Shown here in pieces: positions 43,822 through 52,770 of a DNA stretch of 64,000 bases (the first letter of the stretch is position 1; each line of letters opens with the position of its first letter). The notes under the pieces were generated by a model that saw only the letters and a program-made list of their open reading frames with translations, was not told the origin of the DNA and did no database searches. This DNA comes from Parasedimentitalea huanghaiensis (GTDB taxonomy: Bacteria; Pseudomonadota; Alphaproteobacteria; Rhodobacterales; Rhodobacteraceae). Position numbers and translations under genes: made by a program. The stretch is taken from NCBI RefSeq assembly GCF_009753675.1, contig NZ_WQLV01000004.1:1-64000 (forward strand), written 5' to 3'.

Positions 43822-44282
43822 GTGGCCGTTCGGTCGGGGCGCCAGATTTGGCTGACGGCATTGCGCACGATCAGCACGTGAAACGGCATGATCACGGCGA
43901 GATAGATACGGCCCAGCCAGTTGTTGCGATGCACCCAAGTGGCGCAGTAAGCCTGCGTTCCTGTTGTCAGGATTGAGATGCGGAAGTTCAGGTGGGAATC
44001 ATCAACGCCAAGAATGATTTCATTTTCATTGCGCTGGTCGATGGGGAAGGGGCCGATCTTTTCGCCATCGTCGAACTCATTTTTTAGTCCCAGTGGAGCC
44101 ACGAGAATATTGCGCAGGCGGAGCAAGGTCTTGGCCCACCGGGGAAAGGCCATGGCGCGGGCGGCGGCTTGATCGACCGAGAGATCGGTTGCGCAGGTGT
44201 AGCAATCTACGAAGTCTCCCTGTTGCATATAGCTATGCAGCAGGGAGTGTGTCGGCAGTTCGGTTTTGCTGGTGCGTGACAT
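43818..44282 (-). CDS. DUF2867 family protein
   Basis: A 154-residue protein fitting DUF2867: DFVDCYTC near 23, then FPRWAKTLLRLRN near 46, and IPF-like C-terminal AVIMPFHVLIVRNAV. The family resembles START/SRPBCC-like proteins found after NAD-dependent epimerases; function unknown. It ends four bases into the YqaA gene and begins just downstream of hisA. Confidence 0.75.
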   Translation of the reverse strand: MSRTSKTELPTHSLLHSYMQQGDFVDCYTCATDLSVDQAAARAMAFPRWAKTLLRLRNILVAPLGLKNEFDDGEKIGPFPIDQRNENEIILGVDDSHLNFRISILTTGTQAYCATWVHRNNWLGRIYLAVIMPFHVLIVRNAVSQIWRPDRTAT

Positions 44283-44285
44283 GGG

Positions 44286-45008
44286 TCAGGCTTTGAGCAC
44301 CGACAGGGCCTGTGCCAGATCAATTGCACCATCATAGAGCGCGCGGCCGGAGATGGCGCCGTTCAGATCGGCGCCACAGGATTTCAGCGCGCGCAGGTCG
44401 TCGAGCGACGAAACACCACCAGACGCAATCACCGGGATTGAGACGGCATTGGCCAGATCAGCGGTGGCGCTGACGTTGGGGCCCTTCATGGCGCCGTCGC
44501 GCATGATGTCGGTGTAGATGATGGCGGCCACACCTGCGTCTTCGAACGATTTGGCCAGATCTGTGACCATGACGTTGGTTTCCTCGGCCCAGCCTTTGGT
44601 GGCGACCTTGCCGTTGCGGGCGTCAATGCCGACGGCAACCTTGCCCGGGAACTCGCGGGCGGCTTCGCGGACCAGATTGGCGTTTTCGACCGCAACGGTG
44701 CCAAGGATCACACGGGCGAGGCCCTTGGTGATCCAGGCCTCAATTGTGGCCATGTCGCGGATGCCACCGCCCAGTTGGGCAGGGACCTTGGTTTGCTTCA
44801 GGATTTCCTCGACCGGGGCGGCATTGACCGGCTCGCCGGCAAAGGCGCCGTTCAGGTCTACCAGATGCAGCCACTCGCAGCCAGCCTCTACAAACTCCAA
44901 CGCCTGAGCGGCAGGATTGTCGTTGAACACGGTGGTTTTGTCCATGTCGCCATGCAGCAGCCGCACGGCCTGGCCGTCTTTGAGGTCGATGGCGGGGTAG
45001 AGGATCAT
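44286..45008 (-). CDS. hisA: phosphoribosylformimino-5-aminoimidazole carboxamide ribotide isomerase HisA
   Basis: A 240-residue TIM barrel performing the Amadori rearrangement of ProFAR. Catalytic Asp residues sit in [14 protein letters not shown] (Asp 8) and [14 protein letters not shown] (Asp about 130). Phosphate loops GGGIRD and ASGGVS are present. ATG 45008 is preceded by AAAGGC; the longer frame upstream is not supported. Confidence 0.97.
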   Translation of the reverse strand: MILYPAIDLKDGQAVRLLHGDMDKTTVFNDNPAAQALEFVEAGCEWLHLVDLNGAFAGEPVNAAPVEEILKQTKVPAQLGGGIRDMATIEAWITKGLARVILGTVAVENANLVREAAREFPGKVAVGIDARNGKVATKGWAEETNVMVTDLAKSFEDAGVAAIIYTDIMRDGAMKGPNVSATADLANAVSIPVIASGGVSSLDDLRALKSCGADLNGAISGRALYDGAIDLAQALSVLKA

Positions 45009-45139
45009 GGCGGTGCCTTTCAGGAGTGCTCGGCAGTGTTTTGCACAAGCGTGGCCAGGAATGCAACGCGACCCCAAGTCAACCTTGCTTGAAATTGACG
45101 GACTGGGTCACTGTGACGCCATCAAAGGGAGGAAGTGAG

Positions 45140-45538
45140 ATGAATAGATGGGTAGTTGGGCTGGCGATGGGGCTGGGGCTGGCTGGTGTGGCCTCGGCAG
45201 ATCCGGTGGCGGGTGTCTGGCGGACAGCACCGGGTGAAACTGGTGGCTATTTGCATGTGAATATTGCCCTCTGCGGCAGCGCGATCTGCGGCAGAATCGA
45301 TTCCGCATATGACAAGTCGGGTACGGTTCAGAGCGATTATGAGCATTTGGGCAAGAAAATGCTGTGGGATATGAGTGGTGATACTGAGGGGTACTACAGC
45401 GGTGGTAAGATCTGGGCGCCAGACGCAGACAAGACCTACGCATCGAAGATGTCGTTAAGTGGCAATACTCTTGAGGTCAAAGGATGCGTCGCGGGGGGAT
45501 TGATCTGTCGCGGTCAGGACTGGACGCGAATTAAGTGA
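45140..45538 (+). CDS. DUF2147 family exported protein
   Basis: A 132-residue protein. GGGAGG lies just upstream of ATG 45140. A signal peptide ends at VASA-DP near residue 20. The DUF2147 pattern is clear: VAGVWRTAPG, then GSAICGRI, and the C-terminal LEVKGCV...LICRGQDWTR. The four Cys residues may pair in the periplasm. Function unknown. It is divergent from hisA. Confidence 0.85.
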   Translation: MNRWVVGLAMGLGLAGVASADPVAGVWRTAPGETGGYLHVNIALCGSAICGRIDSAYDKSGTVQSDYEHLGKKMLWDMSGDTEGYYSGGKIWAPDADKTYASKMSLSGNTLEVKGCVAGGLICRGQDWTRIK

Positions 45539-45546
45539 CTTAGGGC

Positions 45547-45798
45547 TTACAGCAGGCCCAATTGCACCGGGATCGGGACAAACCCGCGTTTGACCTGCCT
45601 GTCGCGGTGGTTTTCAACGGTGCTCAGCGCCTCGGCATAACTGCCGAGGTACAGGCGTTTTTGCTGTCCGCCCGGGGCGCCAAGAGGGCCTGCAATCCGT
45701 TCCACGCACCAATCACCAAACAACGTCTGATACAGGCTCAGCACGCAATAGCGATGCTGACCCTGATGGTGGTCGAATTTTTCGAGACGGATCTGCAA
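45547..45798 (-). CDS. WGR-domain-like small protein
   Basis: An 83-residue protein that looks like a free-standing WGR domain: YCVLSLYQTLFGDWCVERI, then a Gly-rich turn, then YLGSYAEALSTVENHRDRQVKRGF. The usual W-G-R triplet is changed to A-G-P. WGR domains bind DNA or nucleic-acid ends in PARP-type proteins; here no other domain is attached. It converges on the DUF2147 gene, with only eight bases between stops. Confidence 0.72.
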   Translation of the reverse strand: MQIRLEKFDHHQGQHRYCVLSLYQTLFGDWCVERIAGPLGAPGGQQKRLYLGSYAEALSTVENHRDRQVKRGFVPIPVQLGLL

Positions 45799-45876
45799 GG
45801 GCTGGACCTGATTTGAAAGCGTCTGGCCGGTATGCCCTTAACTGCTTGGAGTGTCCATTACTTGCCTTCGCTAGGG

Positions 45877-46413
45877 CTAAACCTCGCCAGTATATTCGCC
45901 GCGGGCTGGGTAGTCGTTGGCGATGGCGAAATCCAGTGCCCCAACCAACTCCGAGAAATGTGGTCGCACGAATGGCATGGTTTGGACCGAGCCATAGTAC
46001 AGCGACTGGTCCGGGCTGACCATGAATAGGCCGGGTTCGGCAAACAGGGCGGGTTCTTCGATCCCAATCGAGGTTTTCCCGCGTGAGGTCGAAATATAAA
46101 GCCCCCAGTCCTTGGCCACGCTCAGTGGCAGGTCATAGCCAAAACGCAGCGATTTCGCCTCGATCTTGTCCGCCATGGCGCGGGTGCGTTCTTCGCTGTC
46201 GGTGCTGAGCGCGATGCAGCTGACGCCACGTTCAGCAAAATCGGCGACGCGCTTTTCCAGCTCTTTCAGGTAATTGGCGCAGATCGGGCAGTGCAGCCCA
46301 CGGTAAAAGCAGATCACCGTGCCGCGTTCACTGCCTTCAGTGGTCAGATCGAAAGTGCCGTTGCCGAGGGTCGGAACTGTCAGGTTGGGTGTCTTTTGGC
46401 GTGGGATCAGCAT
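45877..46413 (-). CDS. AhpC/TSA-type peroxiredoxin-like protein
   Basis: A 178-residue thioredoxin-fold protein. The redox motif is CPIC in RGLHCPICANYL (about residues 38-49), and the downstream SCIALSTDSEERT is typical of AhpC/TSA. It probably reduces peroxides or acts as a thiol oxidoreductase. It is divergent from an AraC-family gene 84 bases away, a likely regulator-target pair. Confidence 0.85.
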   Translation of the reverse strand: MLIPRQKTPNLTVPTLGNGTFDLTTEGSERGTVICFYRGLHCPICANYLKELEKRVADFAERGVSCIALSTDSEERTRAMADKIEAKSLRFGYDLPLSVAKDWGLYISTSRGKTSIGIEEPALFAEPGLFMVSPDQSLYYGSVQTMPFVRPHFSELVGALDFAIANDYPARGEYTGEV

Positions 46414-46497
46414 TTGGTACTCCTGTTATCTGCTTGATAGTGGTTATGTCAGGCGTTAAGGCTTGGAAAATCCGAAAAAACCGACGAGAAATCCGAA

Positions 46498-47235
46498 ATG
46501 GATCGACTGACAACATTGATGGAGCGATTTCACCTGTCGGTGCAGGCGACACCTGTAGAAGAGGCAAACCTGTTGGCCCTAGCCGAATTTGGCGATGACC
46601 CCACGCAGTTGGTGTATTTCCCAGCTGGCCTATATCCGGCGGAAATGGGCGGTGACGTGGTTTTGTCGGCGCTGGTGGATTGGTCTGGACATAGCAACCC
46701 GTTCTTGGCCGCACTGCCCGAGGTGGTGGATTACGACCTGAGCCAATCCACTGAAGCGCAGGCACTAGTGCGATTGATGATGAATGAGGCGCAGGGTGGA
46801 CGCTGTGGGGCGCAATCGGTGGTCAACCGGTTAGGCGAAGTGCTGATGGTGCGGCTGTTACGCGAACAGATCGAACGAGGGGCAACTGAGCCGGGGCTGT
46901 TGGCGGGCCTGTCGGACGCTCGGCTGAGCCGGGCGATTGTAGCAATGCATGATCATCCGGGTCGTGTCTGGACCACATCAGACCTGGCGCAAGAGGCGGG
47001 ACTGTCGCTGTCGCGCTTTTCCGAACTGTTCGGGGCCGAGGTGGGCGAAACACCAATGGGATACCTGCGCCGCTGGCGGCTGATTCTGGCGCGGCAGGAT
47101 CTGCAACGCGGTGATCGGGTTGAGGCGGTGGCGCGGCGCTATGCCTATGGTTCACCCGAGGGGTTCAGCCGTGCGTTTCGCAAGGCTTATGGAGAAGCGC
47201 CGGTGGCGTTGCGGCGTGTTGGCTCGAACATGTAG
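46498..47235 (+). CDS. AraC-family regulator with cupin-type sensor domain
   Basis: A 245-residue protein. Residues about 1-130 resemble the AraC_binding_2/cupin_6 domain (LVDWSGHSNPFLAALPEVV). The C-terminal double HTH runs from about 145 to 240, with VWTTSDLAQEAGLSLSRFSE and VEAVARRYAYGSPEGFSRAF, ending in the usual YGEAPVALRR. It diverges from the peroxiredoxin-like gene and probably controls it. Confidence 0.88.
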   Translation: MDRLTTLMERFHLSVQATPVEEANLLALAEFGDDPTQLVYFPAGLYPAEMGGDVVLSALVDWSGHSNPFLAALPEVVDYDLSQSTEAQALVRLMMNEAQGGRCGAQSVVNRLGEVLMVRLLREQIERGATEPGLLAGLSDARLSRAIVAMHDHPGRVWTTSDLAQEAGLSLSRFSELFGAEVGETPMGYLRRWRLILARQDLQRGDRVEAVARRYAYGSPEGFSRAFRKAYGEAPVALRRVGSNM

Positions 47236-47284
47236 TTTGGTCATGTGGGAAGAGAAAGGGTTTAAGTTCATTACCGCTTAGGTT

Positions 47285-47938
47285 CTAACTTGCGTCGCGA
47301 GGCATAGTAGTAGGTAGCGGTTCAGACCGTTTCCCTTTCTTGTTACCGCGCCGATATTTGCTCTGATACTCCCGTCGCTGCTTGGTCACTTCATACAAAA
47401 CGATGCCAGAGCTGGTGCCCAAATTTAAGCTCTCGATCATGCCAAACATAGGAATTGCGACACACATTTCGCTTCGTTCTACAGCAACCTCGCTGATGCC
47501 GCGCTTCTCGTTTCCAAACCAAACGGCAAGTTTTGTATGAGTTGTGTAATCCCCTTCATTTAGGAAGACATTAACCTTTCCCTTGACGTGCGGGGACGTG
47601 ACAGCGGAAACAAATCCCTTTTCTTCGAGGTGTTGGAAGCACTCAATCGTGCTGTTGAAACGTTTGACAAAGGTCCATTTCACTGCGGAAACAGATGTCT
47701 TTGAAAGCGACTTTCGCTCGCGCATGTCTTGCCAATCTTCGGGCAGCGCATTGCGAGGGTCGACAATATAGACCTTTTCAACGCCAAGAGCGTTTACGTT
47801 TCGGATTACTGTTCCAATGTTTTTGATGTCTGTAGGATCTTCAATTACCGCAATTAGGTTCTTGCAACGAAAATCCTAGATTGCGTCAGCGCGCTTACGA
47901 ACCGAGGCCTTAGATTTTTTGGTTTCCGTGGTATCCAT
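47285..47938 (-). pseudogene. TrmH/SpoU-family RNA methyltransferase interrupted by an amber codon
   Basis: Read from ATG 47938, the frame begins MDTTETKKSKASVRKRADAI and then meets TAG at 47876-47878 (codon 21). Past it, the same frame continues with DFRCKNLIAVIEDPTDIKN, then NIGTVIRNVNALGVEKVYIV and on to the stop at 47285. The SPOUT motifs are intact: IEDPTDIKNIGTVIRN, AVWFGNEKRGIS and FGMIESLNLGTSSGIVLYE. No ATG, GTG or TTG lies between the TAG and ATG 47725, which is past motif I. It is therefore a probable nonsense-inactivated gene, unless the TAG is a sequencing error or is read through. It sits in the his region between araC and hisH. Confidence 0.8.
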
Positions 47939-48161
47939 GTTAGCTTTCTACTTATCCAAATTAGGTTCGATGAATGATTTTTATCTATCTGTGCTACATC
48001 AAGCCAACGTCGGCTTGAAACAGGAAGTTGGCAACTGGAAGTGGATACAGGTTTCTACTAACCCGCGGTGGCGACAATCTACAGTAAGGTCAGAGCCGGA
48101 CCGTGGCAGCTAAAGTCCTATGTCGCAATGGACGAAAACTAACTACTCAGGTGCTTTTGAT

Positions 48162-48800
48162 CTAAGGCTTCCAAGTCAAAAAATTCCCGATCATGCGCAG
48201 GCCCACGTCTTGGCTTTTCTCGGGGTGGAACTGCATGCCGACCATGGTGTCGCGGCCGATGACGGCGGTGACGTCGCCGCCATAGTCCACATGGGCCAGA
48301 CGTTCCGCCGCATTGCGGACCTGGAATTGGTAGGAGTGCACAAAATAGGTATGATTACCTGACTTGATGCCATCAAAGATCGCGTGGTCGTTTTCGATGA
48401 CCAGATTGTTCCAGCCCATGTGCGGTACTTTCAGGCTGCTGTCGCTCGGCGTGATTTTCACCACGTCACCGCCTATCCAGCCGATGCCTGGAGTCTCTTC
48501 GTATTCGTGCCCGGTGGTAGCCATCAGCTGCATGCCGACGCAGATGCCCAGAAACGGGCGGCCCTTGTTTTCAACTGCGTCAACCATGGCGTCATAGATA
48601 CCCTTGTGACCGCGCAGCTCGGACGCGCAGGCCGGAAAGGCGCCGTCGCCGGGCAGAACCAGCCGGTCCGCACGGGCCACAACATCTGCGTCTGAGGTCA
48701 CGACCACGTCGCCAGCGTTCATTTCCCGCGCCATGCGCTGAAACGCCTTTTCTGCCGAATGCAGGTTTCCGGATTCATAGTCGATGATGGCGGTCAGCAT
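48162..48800 (-). CDS. hisH: imidazole glycerol phosphate synthase glutaminase subunit HisH
   Basis: A 212-residue class I amidotransferase that supplies ammonia to HisF. The nucleophile is in FLGICVGMQLM (Cys about 88), and the His-Glu pair is in GMQFHPEKSQ near the C-terminus. The oxyanion region PGDGAFPAC is also seen. ATG 48800 fits the family start MLTAIIDYESGN; a GTG at 48830 would add ten residues. Confidence 0.96.
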   Translation of the reverse strand: MLTAIIDYESGNLHSAEKAFQRMAREMNAGDVVVTSDADVVARADRLVLPGDGAFPACASELRGHKGIYDAMVDAVENKGRPFLGICVGMQLMATTGHEYEETPGIGWIGGDVVKITPSDSSLKVPHMGWNNLVIENDHAIFDGIKSGNHTYFVHSYQFQVRNAAERLAHVDYGGDVTAVIGRDTMVGMQFHPEKSQDVGLRMIGNFLTWKP

Positions 48801-48852
48801 GTGTATGGTCTCTTGTAAGGTCTCTTTCACCTGTCGTGAATGGCGTTAAAGG

Positions 48853-49470
48853 TCAAGCCTTGGTAGCGTTGCTGACTACCAGTGCGTCAAGCAAAGACAC
48901 CACTTGATCAAAAGGGCCGCGCGCTTGATGGCTGAGGTCAATCCGGCCAAACCGGCTGGCCATATACAGGTGGGTGTAGCCGTGGATCAGGGACCAGACC
49001 TGAGTTTCAATGATCATCGGGTCCTGGCCGGGCTGAACAAAGGGCGCACAGGCTTTGCGTAATACGTCATAGGAAAAGGCAGTGCCGGACTTGAGGTTCG
49101 ATTCCAGACCCTCCATCGGGGCGGAGCTGAAAATCAGGTCAAACAATGCCGGGTTATCAATGGCAAAGTTAAGGTAGCCGCTGCAGATGGCCTTGAGGTG
49201 GTCAAGTTCGCTTTGATTTTCGGTGCCACTGGCATTGAGCATGGACAGACGAAATAAGCGAAACCCTTCCTGGGCAATGGCACCGCGCAATCCGCTGATT
49301 CCATCAAAATGATGGGCCGGGGCTGCGTGTGATACGCCAGCCCGTGCCGCGCACTTTCGGAGAGTTAGCGAATCTTTGCCACCTTCACTCAACAAGGCAA
49401 TGCCAGCCTGAATCAATGCGCTACGTAGATCGCCGTGGTGATGCGGCTTTGTGTTTTGATCATCGGTCAT
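48853..49470 (-). CDS. TetR/AcrR-family regulator with WHG-type C-terminal domain
   Basis: A 205-residue protein. The TetR HTH spans about residues 12-60 (LTLRKCAARAGVSHAAPAHHF). The C-terminal part (LFDLIFSS, then WSLIHGYTHLYMASRFG) fits the WHG-containing TetR subgroup. It diverges from a DUF2306 gene, and a perfect 17-base palindrome lies between them, so it most likely represses both genes. Confidence 0.88.
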   Translation of the reverse strand: MTDDQNTKPHHHGDLRSALIQAGIALLSEGGKDSLTLRKCAARAGVSHAAPAHHFDGISGLRGAIAQEGFRLFRLSMLNASGTENQSELDHLKAICSGYLNFAIDNPALFDLIFSSAPMEGLESNLKSGTAFSYDVLRKACAPFVQPGQDPMIIETQVWSLIHGYTHLYMASRFGRIDLSHQARGPFDQVVSLLDALVVSNATKA

Positions 49471-49489
49471 TTGCAGAAATTATCAGCTG

Positions 49490-49531
49490 ACTTGACAGTG
49501 TCAAGTTGATCTGATCTTTACAATGTCAAGT
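49490..49531. promoter_or_regulatory. TetR operator with additional half-site
   Basis: ACTTGACA-G-TGTCAAGT (49490-49506) is a perfect palindrome. A third TGTCAAGT half-site follows at 49524-49531. The palindrome contains TTGACA, a -35-like hexamer for the DUF2306 gene. Bound repressor would block polymerase, so direct repression is likely. Confidence 0.7.
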
Positions 49532-49555
49532 TCAGCAATGACGCAAGGATGTCTC

Positions 49556-50170
49556 ATGGTTTATGTATCGCGGATGCGGGTGTTTCTGGTTTGGTTCTTA
49601 TGCTTAGGGGTGGCGCTGGCCTCTTGGCGGTTTATGGCCTTGGGAGTCGAAGCATCGATGGATTTTGTCGCCTACCACGCCGTCGAGCGACGATGGGCCT
49701 TCTTTGCCCATATCACTTTGGCGCCCTTGGCCCTGATTTTGATGCCGTTTCAATTCTGGAAAGGGCTGCGGACAAGGCGGCCGGACGTGCATCGTTGGAT
49801 TGGGCGCGTTTATGGGGTAAGCATTCTGCTGGCCGGTATTGGTAGTCTGCTGATGGCATTTGGCACCACATCGAGTCCGGTGGCCGCCTGGGGCTTTGGC
49901 TTGCTTGCAGTGGCCTGGTTAGGCAGCACAGGTTACGGAATTTGGTTGGCGCGGCAGGGGCGCATTGCTGAACACCAGCGTTGGATGATCCGCTCAGCCG
50001 GTTTGACCTTTGCCGCAGTCACATTGCGGGTCTATCTACCGTTTCTGTTTATGACACTGGGCGAAGAGGCCGGTTATACACTGGTGGCTTGGCTGTGTTG
50101 GGTGCCCAATTTAGTGGTCACAGAATGGTTTCTCAGGCGGTCAAATGTGCCGTCACCTGCGGCAGCCTAA
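49556..50170 (+). CDS. DUF2306 membrane protein
   Basis: A 204-residue polytopic protein with about six helices, matching DUF2306. Conserved points are HITLAPLALILMPFQFW near 55-71, HRWIGRVYG near 84 and EHQRWMIRSAGLTFAAVTLR near 140-160. ATG 49556 follows AAGGA; the upstream ATG 49523 lies inside the operator and is unlikely. Function unknown. Likely controlled by the divergent TetR protein. Confidence 0.82.
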   Translation: MVYVSRMRVFLVWFLCLGVALASWRFMALGVEASMDFVAYHAVERRWAFFAHITLAPLALILMPFQFWKGLRTRRPDVHRWIGRVYGVSILLAGIGSLLMAFGTTSSPVAAWGFGLLAVAWLGSTGYGIWLARQGRIAEHQRWMIRSAGLTFAAVTLRVYLPFLFMTLGEEAGYTLVAWLCWVPNLVVTEWFLRRSNVPSPAAA

Positions 50171-50187
50171 GATCAGGACATGGGGAT

Positions 50188-50211
50188 AGGGGCGCTTAAA
50201 GCGCCCCTTTT
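50188..50211 (+). terminator. terminator overlapping the 3' end of hisB
   Basis: AGGGGCGCT and AGCGCCCCT around TAA form a nine-pair stem followed by TTTT. It ends the DUF2306 transcript and shares bases with the hisB stop codon on the other strand. Confidence 0.8.
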
Positions 50212-50783
50212 GTTGATGGAATAGCGTCGGCCTTACGTGGGTCCGTTTCAACCGCTGGACGCAGGGCGCGGGCAACCGATTTGAACGCGGCCTCGACGAT
50301 GTGGTGGCTGTTAAAGCCGTGAATTTTGTCGACGTGAAGCGTGATGCCGCCGTGTGTGGAAAATGCGGTAAAGAACTCGCGCACTAGCTCGGTATCGAAG
50401 GTGCCGATTTTCTGGGTTGGGATATCCAGGTTCCACACCAAAAACGGCCGTGCCGACAGGTCCAGAGCGCAGCGTACTTGAGCCTCGTCCATTGCAAGGT
50501 GGCACTCACCGTAACGGCGGATACCTTTCTTGTCGCCAAGTGCAGCGGCTAGGGCTTGCCCCAGCGCGATGCCGGTGTCTTCCACCGTGTGGTGGTCGTC
50601 GATGTGATAGTCGCCTTCGGCGCGGATGGTCATGTCGATCAGCGAGTGGCGCGACAACTGGTCCAGCATATGGTCGAAAAAGCCAACGCCGGTCTGATTG
50701 TCATAGACACCGGTACCATCCAGATTGATCTCGACTGAAATCGAGGTCTCGGCAGTCGAGCGGCTGATCTTGGCTGTGCGCAT
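50196..50783 (-). CDS. hisB: imidazoleglycerol-phosphate dehydratase HisB
   Basis: A 195-residue monofunctional enzyme that dehydrates imidazole-glycerol phosphate. The metal-binding motifs are [13 protein letters not shown] near 33-45, [15 protein letters not shown] near 65-79 and the C-terminal [15 protein letters not shown] near 160. Length is that of the single-function form, with no HisB phosphatase domain. The his unit continues downstream only after an inserted TetR/DUF2306 pair. Confidence 0.97.
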   Translation of the reverse strand: MRTAKISRSTAETSISVEINLDGTGVYDNQTGVGFFDHMLDQLSRHSLIDMTIRAEGDYHIDDHHTVEDTGIALGQALAAALGDKKGIRRYGECHLAMDEAQVRCALDLSARPFLVWNLDIPTQKIGTFDTELVREFFTAFSTHGGITLHVDKIHGFNSHHIVEAAFKSVARALRPAVETDPRKADAIPSTKGAL

Positions 50784-50952
50784 GGGGCAAATCCTTATTA
50801 CATCCGGGGTGCTTATAGGGGCAGGCTGGGGGGCGGCTCAAGCCTATGGTGGGGATTGGCTGACAGGTGTTGCTAAAAGGGACGGGGGATTGCGCCCGGC
50901 AGATGGGCGTGCCAGCTTGGGGTCAACACATCCTGAAAACCTGAGGCTTCTT

Positions 50953-51192
50953 ATGTCCATCTGTGTCTTTATCCAAATTCGCTGCAAACCCGGCACCACC
51001 TATAAAGTTGCCGAGGACATTGCGCTGCGGGAAATTCATTCCGAGTTGTATTCCACCAGTGGGGACTTTGATCTGCTGATGAAGCTGTACATTCCGGCGG
51101 ATGAGGATGTGGGCAAATATATCAATGATCACCTGCTGGTGATCGAGGGTATCGAGCGGTCGCTGACTACGATGACTTACAAGGTATTTTGA
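50953..51192 (+). CDS. stand-alone Lrp/AsnC ligand-binding (RAM) domain protein
   Basis: A 79-residue protein consisting only of the effector-binding domain of Lrp/AsnC regulators: FIQIRCKPGTTYKVAEDI, then SGDFDLLMKLYIP and LTTMTYKVF. It lacks an HTH. Such stand-alone modules bind amino acids and form ring assemblies. It lies divergently next to hisB, though a direct link to amino acid sensing is speculative. Confidence 0.82.
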   Translation: MSICVFIQIRCKPGTTYKVAEDIALREIHSELYSTSGDFDLLMKLYIPADEDVGKYINDHLLVIEGIERSLTTMTYKVF

Positions 51193-51228
51193 GCGGGAAC
51201 ATGAGAAGATTTGCTCGGCGGTAACGCC

Positions 51229-51292
51229 GGGCAGCGCCCGACCCTCCCCACGGGAGGGCGCTTTCGCACCCACCCAGGGTCAGGCGCTGCCC
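51229..51292. repeat. palindromic element copy C, between converging genes
   Basis: A 64-base copy. Outer arms 51229-51245 and 51276-51292 (17 bases each) pair at 16 positions (right arm AGGGTCAGGCGCTGCCC), and an inner CCCTCC/GGGAGGG hairpin sits in the left half. It is more diverged from copies A and D but has the same order of blocks. It lies between the Lrp-like and aminotransferase gene ends. Confidence 0.75.
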
Positions 51293-51301
51293 TAGTGTGT
51301 A

Positions 51302-52654
51302 TCAGCCTGCGATCAGGCCTTTGTCATTCAGCTCGGCATATGCGCTGTCAATCGCGGCCTTCAGCTTATCCATCAGTTCATCGACCTCGTCACGGGTGAT
51401 GATCAGCGGCGGGCACAGGGCCAGAGCGTTCCCGGCTACCGCACGCAGGATCAAGCCGTTGTCCTGACAGAACTTTTGCGATGTGGCTCCGGCGAGGCCG
51501 CCATCAAAGCTGGCGCCAGTGGTTTTGTTGGAGACCAGCTCTAACGCTGCGATAAGACCTTTGCCGCGAACCTCACCTACCAGTGGGTGATCGGTGAAAG
51601 CTTCGCGCAGCTGAGCTTGCAAATAGTCACCGACATTGGCGGCGTGCACGAACAGGTTGTCGCGCTCATAAATCTCGAGGGTCTTCAAAGCCGCAGCGCA
51701 GGCCGCTGGGTGGCCGGTATAGGTATAGCCTTGGCCAAACACACCTATCTGATTTGTCTGTTCAATCATTGCTTCGTACATCCAACCAGGAATGACTGCA
51801 GCTGAGATCGGGAAATAGGCAGAGCTGAGCTGTTTGGCAAAGGACATCAGGTCGGGTTTGATGCCCATGGTGGTACAGCCAAAATCATTGCCTGTGCGGC
51901 CAAACCCGGTGATGACTTCGTCCGCCCAGACCAGAATATTGTGCTTGCGCAGAACCGCCTGCAACTTTTCGTAATACCCTTCGGGGGGGACGATGACGCC
52001 AGATGCGCCGGTGATAGGCTCAACAATCATCGCGGCGATGGTGTCGGGGTCTTCTGCGACGATCTGTTCTTCTAGATTATTGATGATCCGGTCAACAAAC
52101 TGCGCCTCAGTCTCGTTGCCCTGACGACCTGTGAAATAATGCGGAGCATCGGCGCGCAAAACGCCTAAGGCCTCTACTGGGGCATCAAAATGGGCCAAGT
52201 TGCCGGGCAGCGACGTCAGCGATCCTGCCGCAACGGTCACTCCGTGGTAGCCGCGCTCGCGGGTGATGATCTTGCGCTTTTCTGGTTTCCCGATGGCGTT
52301 GAAGTAATACCGCAGCATTTTGTAATGGGTGTCGTTGGCATCAGAACCCGAGTTGCCAAAGAAGAAATAGGCGTCTTCAACCGGCACCATATCGCGCAGT
52401 TTATCAGCAAGCTGCTTGATCGGCTCATGCGTCTTGCCACCAAAAGTATGGGTGAACGGCAAGGTATTGAGTTGTTCTGTAATGGCATCGACAACTTCTG
52501 TGTTGCTGTATCCCAGTGAAGTACACCATAGGCCAGCCATGCCTTCGATGTATTTATTCCCGTCGGTGTCATAGACATAAATACCTTCGCCGCGCTCCAG
52601 GCACAGTTGTTCGACGGCGGTGAAATTTGTGTAAGGGTAGATGACTGGGGCCAT
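51302..52654 (-). CDS. class III omega-aminotransferase
   Basis: A 450-residue PLP enzyme. It has the FFGNSGSDANDTHYKMLRYY block near 98-117, WADEVITGFGRTG near 253-265 and the PLP lysine in SFAKQLSSAY (about 283). It resembles roseobacter omega-amino acid:pyruvate or amine transaminases. Its exact donor (putrescine, beta-alanine, taurine or others) cannot be told by eye. Confidence 0.88.
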   Translation of the reverse strand: MAPVIYPYTNFTAVEQLCLERGEGIYVYDTDGNKYIEGMAGLWCTSLGYSNTEVVDAITEQLNTLPFTHTFGGKTHEPIKQLADKLRDMVPVEDAYFFFGNSGSDANDTHYKMLRYYFNAIGKPEKRKIITRERGYHGVTVAAGSLTSLPGNLAHFDAPVEALGVLRADAPHYFTGRQGNETEAQFVDRIINNLEEQIVAEDPDTIAAMIVEPITGASGVIVPPEGYYEKLQAVLRKHNILVWADEVITGFGRTGNDFGCTTMGIKPDLMSFAKQLSSAYFPISAAVIPGWMYEAMIEQTNQIGVFGQGYTYTGHPAACAAALKTLEIYERDNLFVHAANVGDYLQAQLREAFTDHPLVGEVRGKGLIAALELVSNKTTGASFDGGLAGATSQKFCQDNGLILRAVAGNALALCPPLIITRDEVDELMDKLKAAIDSAYAELNDKGLIAG

Positions 52655-52770
52655 GCCGGAACTCCTGTTGTGGCGCGGTTGCTTGAGCGCAGGATTGACC
52701 GGTTTTTAGGTCTGCGTCAAAGGAATTTGATCAAAAAAACTGGGCGTGCAAAGATTACGGTCCAAAACGC

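Noticed and set aside
47876-47878. TAG in the TrmH-like gene as a pyrrolysine codon
   Set aside because: The family does not use pyrrolysine, no Pyl machinery is visible, and the site is in a non-catalytic N-terminal region; a nonsense mutation is simpler.
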